Shown here: positions 1-8,200 of the stretch, piece by piece
Position numbering within the stretch: the stretch's first letter is position 1
How the letters are laid out: each line of letters starts with the position of its first letter
Assembly: GCF_013184805.1 (NCBI RefSeq)
Contig: NZ_JAATNG010000001.1
Span: 1,054,001 to 1,118,000, forward strand
Source: Pseudoruegeria sp. HB172150
GTDB lineage: Bacteria; Pseudomonadota; Alphaproteobacteria; Rhodobacterales; Rhodobacteraceae
Direction of reading: 5' to 3'
DNA: 64,000 nt
The notes under the pieces: model-generated
What the model saw: only the letters and a program-made list of their open reading frames with translations
The model's database searches: none
Told to the model about the DNA's origin: nothing
Translations under genes and position numbers: made by a program

Positions 1-621
1 AAGGACAAGAGCGTGATGATCCGTGTTCCAATCTCCGGCGACCTGATCGCCTTCGTCGCCTCCGCCGCCTACGACCCGCGCGACGCCGTCTCGCAATCCC
101 GCGCCGAGGCGAACGGCCGCGCACAGGCCTGGCGCTACCTTGCCGCGCTGCGCACCCTGCCGGGTTGCGAGAACGCATATCTCGTCTCCACAGGCCCCGA
201 GTTCGGCACCCGCGAATCCCGCCATATCGAGGCACAGCGCAGCTTCACCTGGGCCGATATCGAAGCGCGCCGCCACTTCGACGACTGCATCGCAATCGGC
301 GCCTGGGGGGCAGAGTGGCACGACCGCGAAACCTACAAGTCCAGCTTCGACTACCCGCCGGAACGCGGCAGCTACCAGATCCCGCTGTCCTGCCTTGCCA
401 GCCGCGACACGCCAAACCTGTTCGGCGCGGGGCGGCTTGCCGATGGCGACCGGCGGGCAGGGGCAGCAATCCGGGTGATGGGCACTTCGCTGGCCACCGG
501 GCAGGCAGCGGGCTGTGCGGCGGCGCTGGCGGCAGAGAACCGGTTCGATGCGCGTGCGACGCAGGACCTCCTCCGAGCACAAGGGGCCTTCCTGACAGCG
601 GAAGAAACCGTCGCCGCATGA
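1..621 (+). CDS. FAD-dependent oxidoreductase, C-terminal part (5' end outside window)
   Basis: The reading frame is open from the first base and stops at 619-621, so only the last ~206 residues are seen. The tail has the motif GTSLATGQAAGCAAALA preceded by NLFGAGRLADGD. This is the FAD-cap end typical of FAD-dependent oxidoreductases of the PF12831 type, in which the C-terminal glycine/alanine helix closes over the flavin. The N-terminal dinucleotide-binding GxGxxG lies outside the window. The gene converges on the SDR gene 21 bp away and is probably part of the amino-sugar locus, perhaps oxidising a sugar derivative. The substrate cannot be read from the sequence. Confidence 0.75.
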   Translation, partial: KDKSVMIRVPISGDLIAFVASAAYDPRDAVSQSRAEANGRAQAWRYLAALRTLPGCENAYLVSTGPEFGTRESRHIEAQRSFTWADIEARRHFDDCIAIGAWGAEWHDRETYKSSFDYPPERGSYQIPLSCLASRDTPNLFGAGRLADGDRRAGAAIRVMGTSLATGQAAGCAAALAAENRFDARATQDLLRAQGAFLTAEETVAA

Positions 622-642
622 GCAGTCGGGCGTCCCGGCGGA

Positions 643-1389
643 TCAGCCGGCGATGATGTCGAGGAACGGCAGGTTGCCCGCGGTCAGCCCGGCATCCACC
701 GGCAGCACCGCCCCGGTGATCCCGCTGGCGGCGGGCGAGGCGAGAAACAGCGCGGCCTGCGCCACCTCCTCTGGCCGGACCAGACGCCCGAGCGGATAAA
801 GCGCAGTGACCTTGTCAAAGATCTCGGGCTGCTGCGCCTTGCGTTCGTTCCAGGCTGGGGTGTGAACGGAACCGGGCGCGACCACGTTGGCGCGAACGCC
901 GTTCCGGCCTTCCTCGGTTGCAATGGCGCGGCACCACGCGATCAGCCCGGCCTTGGCCGCCGAATAGGCAGGGTTCCCGAAATGCGCGAGCGCGTTCACC
1001 GAAGCGACAAAGACCATTGCCGCTCCATCGGGCCGGTTGCGCAGGGAGGGGAGCAGCGCGCGCGAAAACACCGCCGCGCCGGTGAAATTCAGCGTCAGGT
1101 CAAAGTGGATGCCGGCAGTGTCCGTGGCGTCCAGCGTCTCGATCCGAGTACCGCCCGCATTGGAGATCAGCACGTCAACCGGCCGGTCTGCAATGCGCGC
1201 CGCCGCTGCCTCGGTCTGCGCACTGTCGGTAATGTCGAAAAGCACCGTTTCGGCGGCGTCCGGAATGTCCATCCCCTCGCGGTCGCACGCCACCACCTGT
1301 GCGCCCGCCGCCGTCAGCGACGCCAACAGCGCGCTGCCGATGCCGCCACCCGCGCCGGTCAGGACAACACGCTTGCCGTTAAGGTTCAC
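643..1389 (-). CDS. SDR-family NAD(P)-dependent oxidoreductase
   Basis: This is a 248-residue classical short-chain dehydrogenase. Visible are the cofactor glycine motif TGAGGGIG (residues 11-18), an acidic residue after beta-2 that suggests NAD(H) preference, the structural NAG motif (78-80), catalytic Ser130, and Tyr142-x-x-x-Lys146 in YSAAK. It is the last gene of the minus-strand nagA-ROK-mlrC-SDR operon, and its ATG overlaps the end of the upstream mlrC by 4 bp (ATGA), so the two are translationally coupled. It probably interconverts a hydroxyl and a ketone on the sugar or acyl compound handled by the locus. The exact substrate is unknown. Confidence 0.85.
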   Translation of the reverse strand: MNLNGKRVVLTGAGGGIGSALLASLTAAGAQVVACDREGMDIPDAAETVLFDITDSAQTEAAAARIADRPVDVLISNAGGTRIETLDATDTAGIHFDLTLNFTGAAVFSRALLPSLRNRPDGAAMVFVASVNALAHFGNPAYSAAKAGLIAWCRAIATEEGRNGVRANVVAPGSVHTPAWNERKAQQPEIFDKVTALYPLGRLVRPEEVAQAALFLASPAASGITGAVLPVDAGLTAGNLPFLDIIAG

Positions 1390-2912
1390 GCGTCCGCCTC
1401 CTCTTCGGCGGCGTCGCAGGCACCAAGACCCAGCGGATCGGCGACCTTCGGCCAGAAATCGGCGCCTGCCTTCTGATATGCGGTCTTGGCCGGGTTGGTC
1501 GGATAGCTCGACGGGCTGTCGACATGGATGATGCGCGATGTTACCGGCGCGAATCCGGCGTGGAAATGGTTGGTGGATTTCACCAGCAGGATCTCTTTTT
1601 CGGCATAGTCGATGCCGTGATTGGTAAAGATCGTGGGTTCGTAGGTCTGCGAGCGGCTGGAGATCAGGACAACGTCGATCTCCGTCCCGGCGATGCGCAC
1701 CACCGCGGTCCGGCCCAGAGTGACGCGGCTGGCGCGAAAGCTCTGCCAGCCTTCCTGTGCGAGGTGGCGCACCTGCACCTCGGTATCGATGGGCGGCCCG
1801 GCCTCTGCCCCCGCCTTGCCGCCGAACCGCAGCTTGAGCGTCGCGCCAAGGCCCGCCGCATGGCAGAAGGACACCGCGATCGGATCCCAGATCGCACCGA
1901 CGGCGACGCGGTCGATGCCGCGCCGGATCAGCGACATCAGCACGAATGTACCGTCCCCGGCGCAGCCGCCACCGGGATTGTCCCAGGTGTCGGCAATGGT
2001 TACGGGCAGGTCCGGATCATCCCGGCGGGTCGCCAATGCCGCGTCAATGCCGGCCTCGTAGTCGAGGATCGGCATCGCCGTCTGGCCCCGCAGCCGGTAA
2101 AGCTCATGCCCAAGTTTCCGCGCCAGCGCCGCACCTGCCTCGGGGTCATTGTCGGTGACGACAAGGATCTGCGTGCCCATCTCCGGCACGTCGCCGGCCA
2201 TGAAGCCATGCACGACCGACGCGGACAGGATCGTAACCTTGCCCTCCAGCGTCTTCAGGCGGTCAACAAAGCCGCGCATCGGCTGCTGGCTCGTGGGGTA
2301 GATGCCGATCATCTTGCAGTCGAAGGTCGAGATCACCGGGCGGATCTCGCCACGCAGGGTCCGCAGGGCAAGGTCTACCACATGTTCCCCGCGCTCCTGG
2401 AAATCTGTGTGTGGGAATTCAAGAAACATGGCCGCGATGTCGAGCTGCGCGACACGGCGCCGGGTCAGGTGGCTGTGCGGGTCGAACTCGGCGGCGATCA
2501 GCACCTCCGGCCCGACGATGCCGCGCACCCGTTCCAGCAGGTCGCCTTCGCAGTCGTCATAGCCCTGCGCAACCATCGCGCCGTGAAGGCCCAGCACCAC
2601 GCCGTCGACAGGAAGCGCGGCGCGCAGCTGATCGAGGATCTCGTCGCGCAGTTCCTCAAAGGTCTCGCGCTTGATCAGTCCCGCCGGTTCGGCCCAGGTC
2701 GAGGTGCCCTCGATCACGGTGAAGCCCTCGTCGGCGCCACGGCGGCGCAGGATCGGAACGGGAGAGGAGCACAGCGTCGGCGTTTCCGGATGCTCGCCGG
2801 GACCCGCGTAGAACGACGCCTCAAAGGCGGCGCGGTCCGTGGGCAGGGGCGAAAAGGTGTTGGTCTCGGTCGCCAGCGATGCGGTGAAGATCCTCACGCG
2901 GTGTCCTTCCAT
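1386..2912 (-). CDS. M81-family metallohydrolase (MlrC-like), copy 1
   Basis: A 508-residue protein of the M81/DUF1485 family, named for microcystinase C. The N-terminus has the family signature ATETNTFSP (about residues 15-23), followed by GLHGAMVAQGYDDCEGD and EFDPHSHLT, whose Asp/His residues are expected zinc ligands. ADTWDNPGGGCAGDGT occurs in the C-terminal domain. Family members hydrolyse amide bonds in linear peptides or acylated compounds. Here the gene sits between a ROK kinase and an SDR in a GlcNAc operon, and a second M81 gene lies at 18.7 kb under the same likely regulator. I infer that the substrate is an N-acyl or peptidyl amino-sugar derivative, not microcystin. Confidence 0.85.
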   Translation of the reverse strand: MEGHRVRIFTASLATETNTFSPLPTDRAAFEASFYAGPGEHPETPTLCSSPVPILRRRGADEGFTVIEGTSTWAEPAGLIKRETFEELRDEILDQLRAALPVDGVVLGLHGAMVAQGYDDCEGDLLERVRGIVGPEVLIAAEFDPHSHLTRRRVAQLDIAAMFLEFPHTDFQERGEHVVDLALRTLRGEIRPVISTFDCKMIGIYPTSQQPMRGFVDRLKTLEGKVTILSASVVHGFMAGDVPEMGTQILVVTDNDPEAGAALARKLGHELYRLRGQTAMPILDYEAGIDAALATRRDDPDLPVTIADTWDNPGGGCAGDGTFVLMSLIRRGIDRVAVGAIWDPIAVSFCHAAGLGATLKLRFGGKAGAEAGPPIDTEVQVRHLAQEGWQSFRASRVTLGRTAVVRIAGTEIDVVLISSRSQTYEPTIFTNHGIDYAEKEILLVKSTNHFHAGFAPVTSRIIHVDSPSSYPTNPAKTAYQKAGADFWPKVADPLGLGACDAAEEEADA

Positions 2913-2948
2913 GGGGTTCGGAACGCCTGATGCGGCGTGCTTTGCCTG

Positions 2949-3866
2949 TCACGCCGCATCGCGGTGGGTCTCCTGCAATGCCAGGATCGCTGCGCCGATC
3001 AGCCCCGGCTCGGTGCGGCAGGCGGCAGGAACGACCAGCGGCTCGGTCGGCTTTGCCAGAGTCAGCGGGCGCGTCGCGGCATCGAGAGCGGAAATCAGCG
3101 CGGGGTCGTTCGACAGGCCGCCTCCCACGGGTACGACCGTGGCGCCGGTCACGTTGATGACCATGGCGAGCGGTCCGGAAAGCAGCTCCAGCCACGCGGT
3201 AACCGTCAGCGCGGCGCCGTCGTCGCCCGCGTGCCAGGCACGCAGCACGGCGGTCGAGTCGAGATCCGTGCCGGTCAGGTGCCTGTAGAGCCGCTCGATG
3301 CCGCGCGCAGAGCAGATCGCGTCAAGGCAGCCGTCCAGCCCGCAGCCGCAGCGATAGACGGGCAGGGGCGCGTCGAGACAGTTCAGCATCCGCGCGGCAA
3401 CCGGGCCGTGGCCCCATTCGCCTGCATAACCCAGCGTCGCGACCAGCCGGCCATTCGCCACAAGGCCGCCGCCCACGCCGGTGCCAAGGATCGCGCCGAA
3501 GACAACCTCGTGCCCGATCCCGGCCCCCACGGTGGCCTCTGCCAGTGCGAAGCAGTCGGCATCGTTGGCGATGCGGACCGGCAGGCCGAGGGCTGCGGTC
3601 AGCTCCGGCTGGATGCGGCGGCCGGTCAGGCAGGGGATATTGGCGACGGTGGCTTCGAGGGTCTTCGGATCGACGACCCCGGCGATGGAGATCGCCACGG
3701 ACTCCGGGCGCGAACCGGCCTCGGCGATGCCATCGCGCAGCGCGGCGACGAAGGCGTCGAAATCGTCCACGGGGGTCGGGCGCCGCGAGGTGGGGCGCAC
3801 ACTGTTCGGGCTGGTCGCCCAGGCTGCCTTGATGGCGGAGCCTCCGATATCGAAGCAGACAATCAT
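2949..3866 (-). CDS. ROK-family sugar kinase (probable GlcNAc kinase)
   Basis: The 305-residue protein begins MIVCFDIGGSAIKAAW with the ROK ATP-phosphate motif. It contains NDAD (101-104, catalytic Asp), GAILGTGVGGG (125-135) and GEWGH (149-153), and the zinc-binding cluster CGCGLDGC (173-180) of bacterial ROK kinases. I chose the ATG at 3866 because it overlaps the nagA stop codon in an ATGA arrangement and because the ROK domain begins there; a longer frame upstream has no domain content. Lying directly after nagA, it most likely phosphorylates N-acetylglucosamine or a related sugar to give the NagA substrate. There is no HTH domain, so this is the kinase branch of the family, not a NagC-type repressor. 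Confidence 0.85.
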   Translation of the reverse strand: MIVCFDIGGSAIKAAWATSPNSVRPTSRRPTPVDDFDAFVAALRDGIAEAGSRPESVAISIAGVVDPKTLEATVANIPCLTGRRIQPELTAALGLPVRIANDADCFALAEATVGAGIGHEVVFGAILGTGVGGGLVANGRLVATLGYAGEWGHGPVAARMLNCLDAPLPVYRCGCGLDGCLDAICSARGIERLYRHLTGTDLDSTAVLRAWHAGDDGAALTVTAWLELLSGPLAMVINVTGATVVPVGGGLSNDPALISALDAATRPLTLAKPTEPLVVPAACRTEPGLIGAAILALQETHRDAA

Positions 3867-4990
3867 GACGCACCCTTCTCCTCGCCGCCTACCCACAGGG
3901 AGGTTAGCTGCAAGTCCTTGTCGAGTGACAGGAAATCCGCGTCCGCGCCGGGTTCCAGATGGCCTTTTCCATGCAGGCCCGCCGCTTCCGCCGGGTAGTG
4001 GGACGCCATGCGCAGCGCCTCTGCAAGATCCAGCCCGAGAGTGCCGGTGCAATAGCGCACCGCGTCGAGCATGGTGATATCCGCCCCGGCAAGGGTGCCG
4101 TCGGTCAGCGTCAGCCGCCCGCCGGCGCGGTGGATCGTGCGGCCGTTCAGGGTGAATTCGGTCAGGTCTGAACCGGTCGCTGCCATCGCGTCGGAGACGA
4201 GGAAGATCCGCCCCGGCTCGCGCTTGCCGCGCAGGGCGATGGCCATGGACTCGGGCGCGACATGGAAGCCGTCGGCGATAAGGCCAGTCGAGACCGCGCC
4301 GGTATCGAGGACCGCACCGACGAGACCCGGCGCACGGTGGCCCAGCTGGCTCATCGCGTTGAAAAGATGCGTCGCCATAGTGGCGCCCGTGGCAAATGCC
4401 GCCTGCGCGGTTTCGGCGGTGCAGTCGCTGTGGCCCAGCGAGACGATCACGCCTGCCTCGGCGAGCGTCCTGATCTGCGCCGTGCTGACCGCCTCCGGCG
4501 CGACGGTCGTCAAAAGGCAGCCGCAGCCCTCGCGCGCGGCAACGATCCTCTGCAGGTCCGCATCTTCCATCGGGCGGATCAGCTCACCCGCATGAGTGCC
4601 CTTGCGCGCAGGGTCCAGATGCGGCCCCTCGAGGTGAAGGCCGCAGAGCCCCTCCTGACCGGCGGCGCGCGCCTGCGTGCAGGCAGCGATGGCGGCTTCG
4701 GTCACCTCGCGCGCGTCGGTGATCAGCGTCACCAGCATGGCGGTGGTGCCGCCCTTGCGGTGCGCCGCGACAATTGTCGCGATGGCCTCGGGGGAGGGGG
4801 CGTCGTTGAACTGCACCCCGCCGCCGCCATTGACCTGAAGGTCGACGAACCCCGGAACGATCAGGTCTGCCTCGGGAGAGGCGGGAATCACCTGCGCGAC
4901 GCGGCCATTTTCGATCCGCAGGGCGGCATTTTCATGCCAGCGCACGCCGTCGAACAGGCGCCGCGCCCCCGGAGAAACCCCGTCCGTCAT
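3863..4990 (-). CDS. nagA: N-acetylglucosamine-6-phosphate deacetylase
   Basis: The 375-residue amidohydrolase carries the NagA landmarks in order: PGFVDLQVNG (46-55), metal ligand Glu in HLEGP (119-123), GHS (186-188), HLFNAM (208-213), DGFH (240-243) and catalytic Asp in SDAMAATG (266-273). It removes acetate from GlcNAc-6-P in the cytoplasm, giving glucosamine-6-P for NagB, which is encoded at 22.3 kb in the same locus. It is the first gene of the minus-strand operon nagA-ROK-mlrC-SDR. It is transcribed divergently from the Gfo/Idh and ABC transporter genes, across a 225-bp control region holding two GAAA-N5-TTTC palindromes. Confidence 0.95.
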   Translation of the reverse strand: MTDGVSPGARRLFDGVRWHENAALRIENGRVAQVIPASPEADLIVPGFVDLQVNGGGGVQFNDAPSPEAIATIVAAHRKGGTTAMLVTLITDAREVTEAAIAACTQARAAGQEGLCGLHLEGPHLDPARKGTHAGELIRPMEDADLQRIVAAREGCGCLLTTVAPEAVSTAQIRTLAEAGVIVSLGHSDCTAETAQAAFATGATMATHLFNAMSQLGHRAPGLVGAVLDTGAVSTGLIADGFHVAPESMAIALRGKREPGRIFLVSDAMAATGSDLTEFTLNGRTIHRAGGRLTLTDGTLAGADITMLDAVRYCTGTLGLDLAEALRMASHYPAEAAGLHGKGHLEPGADADFLSLDKDLQLTSLWVGGEEKGAS

Positions 4991-5063
4991 CTGCCCTGAG
5001 CCTTTTTCGTGCGGATCACGTGAGCCCCTGTTGCGTTTTCATGCCTCTTGATCGGGCTGATTA

Positions 5064-5078
5064 TGAAAATGAATTTCA
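5064..5078. promoter_or_regulatory. Palindromic operator 1 (GAAA-N5-TTTC), probable RpiR site
   Basis: TGAAAATGAATTTCA is an inverted repeat with arms ATGAAA/TTTCAT when one flanking base on each side is included. It lies 74 bp upstream of nagA in the divergent nagA/Gfo-Idh control region. Its centre (5071) is exactly 73 bp from the next site. The same motif pair recurs upstream of the rpiR gene and upstream of ridA-nagB. Assignment to the RpiR protein encoded at 15.9 kb is inferred. Confidence 0.65.
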
Positions 5079-5136
5079 TCTTCCGCTGGCGTTTTGCAAT
5101 TTCTTATTGACTGCCATGAAAACGCGCCGCAGTCTA

Positions 5137-5151
5137 CGAAAATAAATTTCG
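5137..5151. promoter_or_regulatory. Palindromic operator 2 (GAAA-N5-TTTC), probable RpiR site
   Basis: CGAAAATAAATTTCG has 5-bp arms CGAAA/TTTCG around an AT-rich centre. It lies 64 bp upstream of the Gfo/Idh start codon and 73 bp (about seven helical turns) from operator 1, so two bound dimers would face the same side of the DNA. It is the Gfo/ABC-operon-proximal member of the pair. Confidence 0.65.
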
Positions 5152-5215
5152 CAATTCGGGGCGGAGTCGCCAGCGCCGGTCGACGGATCCCGTAAGGCAA
5201 AGACAGGGGCCAGGA

Positions 5216-6376
5216 ATGAAAGTCGGCATTGCCGGTCTGGGATATCGCCTTGGATATCTGGGCAAGGTCTTCACCGAAATGCATCCGGATTTCCGGATTG
5301 CCGGTTACGTCGATCCGGCGCCCGCCGGCCTTGAAGGACTGCAGAAGGCCGGCATCTCGGCAGGCACCCGGTACGACACCGTCGAGGAGATGCTGAAGGG
5401 CGAAAAGCTCGACCTTCTGATGGTCGGCTCGCCCAATCACATGCATCTGGATCATATCCGCGCCGGGTTCGAGGCGGGGGTAAAGGTGTTCTCGGAAAAG
5501 CCCGTGGTCGTCTCGACCGCGCAAAGCCTCGAACTGGCCGGGCTCCTGTCGCGCTACGGGCGCGAGAACCTTCTGATCGGGCTGGTGCTGCGCTATGCGC
5601 CGCTCTACCGCGACCTGCGCGCGGCGCAGGCGGCTGGGCATCTGGGCGACATAGTCTCCATCGAGGCGTCCGAGCATATCCCGCCCTATCACGGCGCCTT
5701 CTTCATGCGCGACTGGCGGCGGTACGACCGCTACGCCGGCGGCTTCATGCTGGAAAAGTGCTGCCACGACATCGACCTCTATAACGGCGTGATCGGCGCG
5801 CGGCCTTCGCGGGTCAGCAGCTTCGGCGGGCGCCGTACCTTCGTGCCCGCAAACGACCCGCGCAACCGGGGCATCAACGATCTCGAGGTCTATCACCGCA
5901 AGCCGGTGGGCTGGAACGGCACCGACAAGGTGTTCGACAGCGATGCCGAGATCATCGACTACCAGGTGGCCATCGTCGAATACGCCAATGGCGCGGCGCT
6001 GTCGTTTCATACCAACCTGAACGTGCCCGACGATTTCCGCCGCTTCGCGGTGATCGGCACCCGCGGCATGGCCGAAGGCGATTTCGTGCGTGGTTTCCTC
6101 AACGTGACCGACAGCCATACCTCGGATGCGCTGGTCGAAAAGACCTACAAGGCCACCGCCCTGTCGCAGCATTACGGTGCGGACGAGGAAATGGCGGCCG
6201 GTGTCGTCGCCTCGGTCCTCACCGGCGCGGAACAGCCGGTCTCGGTGCTCGACGCGCTGGAGGCGGGGCTTCTGGCGATGGCGATGGACGAGGCGCGCGC
6301 GAAACGGACCGTGATCGACATGGCGCCGGTCTGGGACCGATATGACGAGGCGCTAATGGCTAAAGTGGTGGCCTGA
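5216..6376 (+). CDS. Gfo/Idh/MocA-family sugar dehydrogenase
   Basis: The 386-residue protein opens MKVGIAGLGYRLGYLG, a Rossmann GxGxxx motif for NAD(P). It continues with the family motif EKPVVVSTAQS (about residues 96-106), where the Lys is the usual catalytic/cofactor-contacting residue, and a central EKCCHDIDLYN containing the family's His-Asp pair. Such enzymes oxidise or epimerise sugars, inositols or their acids. A weak CAGGGGCCAGGA ribosome-binding site precedes the ATG. It is the first gene of the plus-strand operon that continues with the ABC importer, whose first permease starts 1 bp after its stop, so it probably acts on the imported sugar. The sugar itself cannot be deduced. Confidence 0.85.
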   Translation: MKVGIAGLGYRLGYLGKVFTEMHPDFRIAGYVDPAPAGLEGLQKAGISAGTRYDTVEEMLKGEKLDLLMVGSPNHMHLDHIRAGFEAGVKVFSEKPVVVSTAQSLELAGLLSRYGRENLLIGLVLRYAPLYRDLRAAQAAGHLGDIVSIEASEHIPPYHGAFFMRDWRRYDRYAGGFMLEKCCHDIDLYNGVIGARPSRVSSFGGRRTFVPANDPRNRGINDLEVYHRKPVGWNGTDKVFDSDAEIIDYQVAIVEYANGAALSFHTNLNVPDDFRRFAVIGTRGMAEGDFVRGFLNVTDSHTSDALVEKTYKATALSQHYGADEEMAAGVVASVLTGAEQPVSVLDALEAGLLAMAMDEARAKRTVIDMAPVWDRYDEALMAKVVA

Positions 6377-6377
6377 C

Positions 6378-7262
6378 ATGCCGGGGCAGAAGACCGCCGT
6401 CCTCTTCGCCTGGCTCCTGCTGCTTCCGGCCGTGCTCTATGTCGCGGCCATCGTCGCCTATCCGCTGGTCGACACCTTCTACCTCTCCTTTACCGACGCG
6501 TCGCTGCGCAAGACGACGAACTGGATCGGCTGGGCGAATTACGAAAAGATCTTCGACGCGGAATTCGCCACGATCATCATCCGCACCTTCGTCTGGACCT
6601 TCCTGTCGGTGTCTCTGAAGATGATTATCGGCACCAGCGGCGCGCTGCTTCTGAACGCCGCTCTGCCCGGACGCGCCGTGTTCCGCATCCTGACCATGCC
6701 GCCGTGGATCGTGCCGATGGCCATCGGCATCTTCATGTGGGGCTGGATGTATAACGGCCAGTTCGGGATGATCTCGGGCCTGCTGCAACGCTTCGGCCTG
6801 TCGGACGGGCCGGTCGCCTTCCTCGCCTACGGCAGTTCCGCCTTCTGGGCCACGATCGTCACCGACGTGTGGATCGGCGTGCCGATGGTGACGATGTACA
6901 TGCTGGCCGCGATCCAGGCGGTGCCGCAGGACCTGAACGAGGCCGCGTGGGTCGACGGCGCCAGCCGGTTCTACCGCCTGCGGCGCATAACCCTGCCGAT
7001 GATCTTCCCGGCGGCGATCACGATGTCGATGATCTCGCTGATCTCGACCTTCAACTCCTTCGATATCATCTGGATCCTGACCCAGGGCGGGCCGTCCGGC
7101 GCAACCACGACGATGATCATCGACACCTATTCCACCGCCATCGGGTCGAAGAAATTCGGCGAGGGCGCGGCGCGGGCGGTTATCATCTGCCTGTTCCTGT
7201 CGGCCTTTGCGATCCTCTACTTCCGGGCGGTCACCAAGCTCAGCAACAGGATGGCGACATGA
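6378..7262 (+). CDS. Carbohydrate ABC transporter permease (MalF/UgpA-type)
   Basis: The 294-residue inner-membrane protein has about six predicted transmembrane helices; the first begins near residue 10 (LFAWLLLLPAVLYVAAIVA). The cytoplasmic EAA loop, EAAWVDGASRFYRLRRITLP, couples it to the ATPase. It is one half of the heterodimeric CUT1 channel, with the next gene as partner. Its TGA overlaps the start of the second permease, so the two are translationally coupled. Together with the binding protein at 8.2 kb and the ATPase at 9.5 kb they form a complete importer for an oligosaccharide or amino sugar. Confidence 0.9.
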   Translation: MPGQKTAVLFAWLLLLPAVLYVAAIVAYPLVDTFYLSFTDASLRKTTNWIGWANYEKIFDAEFATIIIRTFVWTFLSVSLKMIIGTSGALLLNAALPGRAVFRILTMPPWIVPMAIGIFMWGWMYNGQFGMISGLLQRFGLSDGPVAFLAYGSSAFWATIVTDVWIGVPMVTMYMLAAIQAVPQDLNEAAWVDGASRFYRLRRITLPMIFPAAITMSMISLISTFNSFDIIWILTQGGPSGATTTMIIDTYSTAIGSKKFGEGAARAVIICLFLSAFAILYFRAVTKLSNRMAT

Positions 7263-8119
7263 TGAAGAACAACGCCATGATCAACCGCTACCGCTGGTGG
7301 GAAGTGGTGCTGATGTATTGCGGGATCGCGCTGTTCCTGTTCTTCATCCTGGCGCCGTTCATCGAGGGGTTCCTCGTCTCTCTGAAACCGCTCGGCCTGC
7401 TGTTCTCGACCCCCTACAAGTTCATCCCCGAGAACGGCTCCTTCACGGCCTACCGCACGATGTGGGAAAGCGTGCCGGGCTTCGGCCGCTACATCTTCAA
7501 CTCGTTCTTCATCTCGACGGTAATCACGCTGGTGGTGCTGCTGCTGGTGGTTCCGGCCTCCTATGCCTTTGCCCGGATCGAGTTCAAGAATGCGGGCTAT
7601 CTGCTGGGCGCGTTCCTCGCGGTCAACATGTTCTCGGGCGCGGTGCTGCTGATTCCGCTGTTCCGGCTGATGCGTACCTACGGGCTTCTGAACACCTACT
7701 GGGCGATGATCGTGCCCGGTGTCGCGTTCCTGATCCCGACGGCGATCTGGCTGCTGCAGACCTACATGCGCCGGATCCCGCGCGAACTGGACGAGGCCGC
7801 CTATGTGGACGGGGCAGGGCATTTCTACATCATGCGCCGGGTGATCCTGCCGCTGGCGATGCCCGGCATCATCGTCGTGGCGATCACCACTTTCATCGGC
7901 GCTTACGCGCAGCAGTTCATCTTTGCCCTGACCTTCAACTCCAAGACAGAGTTCATGCCGCTGCCGATCGGGCTTTTCGCCTATTTCGGCCGGCAGGAGG
8001 TTATCTGGAACGAACTCATGGCGGCGAGCTTCGTCGGCATCGCGCCCGCCATGATCCTGATCTTCGCGCTGCAACGCTATCTCGTGGCCGGCCTCACCGC
8101 CGGGGCGGTGAAGCAGTAG
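7259..8119 (+). CDS. Carbohydrate ABC transporter permease (MalG/UgpE-type)
   Basis: The 286-residue protein begins MMKNNAMINRYRWWEVV and has six hydrophobic helices and the EAA loop EAAYVDGAGHFYIMRRVILP. The start is chosen at 7259, overlapping the upstream permease stop by 4 bp; the adjacent ATG at 7262 is equally possible. The open frame extends further upstream, but that part only shadows the first permease. It is the second channel subunit of the CUT1 importer. Confidence 0.9.
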   Translation: MMKNNAMINRYRWWEVVLMYCGIALFLFFILAPFIEGFLVSLKPLGLLFSTPYKFIPENGSFTAYRTMWESVPGFGRYIFNSFFISTVITLVVLLLVVPASYAFARIEFKNAGYLLGAFLAVNMFSGAVLLIPLFRLMRTYGLLNTYWAMIVPGVAFLIPTAIWLLQTYMRRIPRELDEAAYVDGAGHFYIMRRVILPLAMPGIIVVAITTFIGAYAQQFIFALTFNSKTEFMPLPIGLFAYFGRQEVIWNELMAASFVGIAPAMILIFALQRYLVAGLTAGAVKQ

Positions 8120-8200
8120 CCAGCGTGGGTGAACCGGCCTCCAACGAGGCACCAACCAGACTCTAGAACCGCCGAACAGGCAGCAACAGGAGAGGAAGAC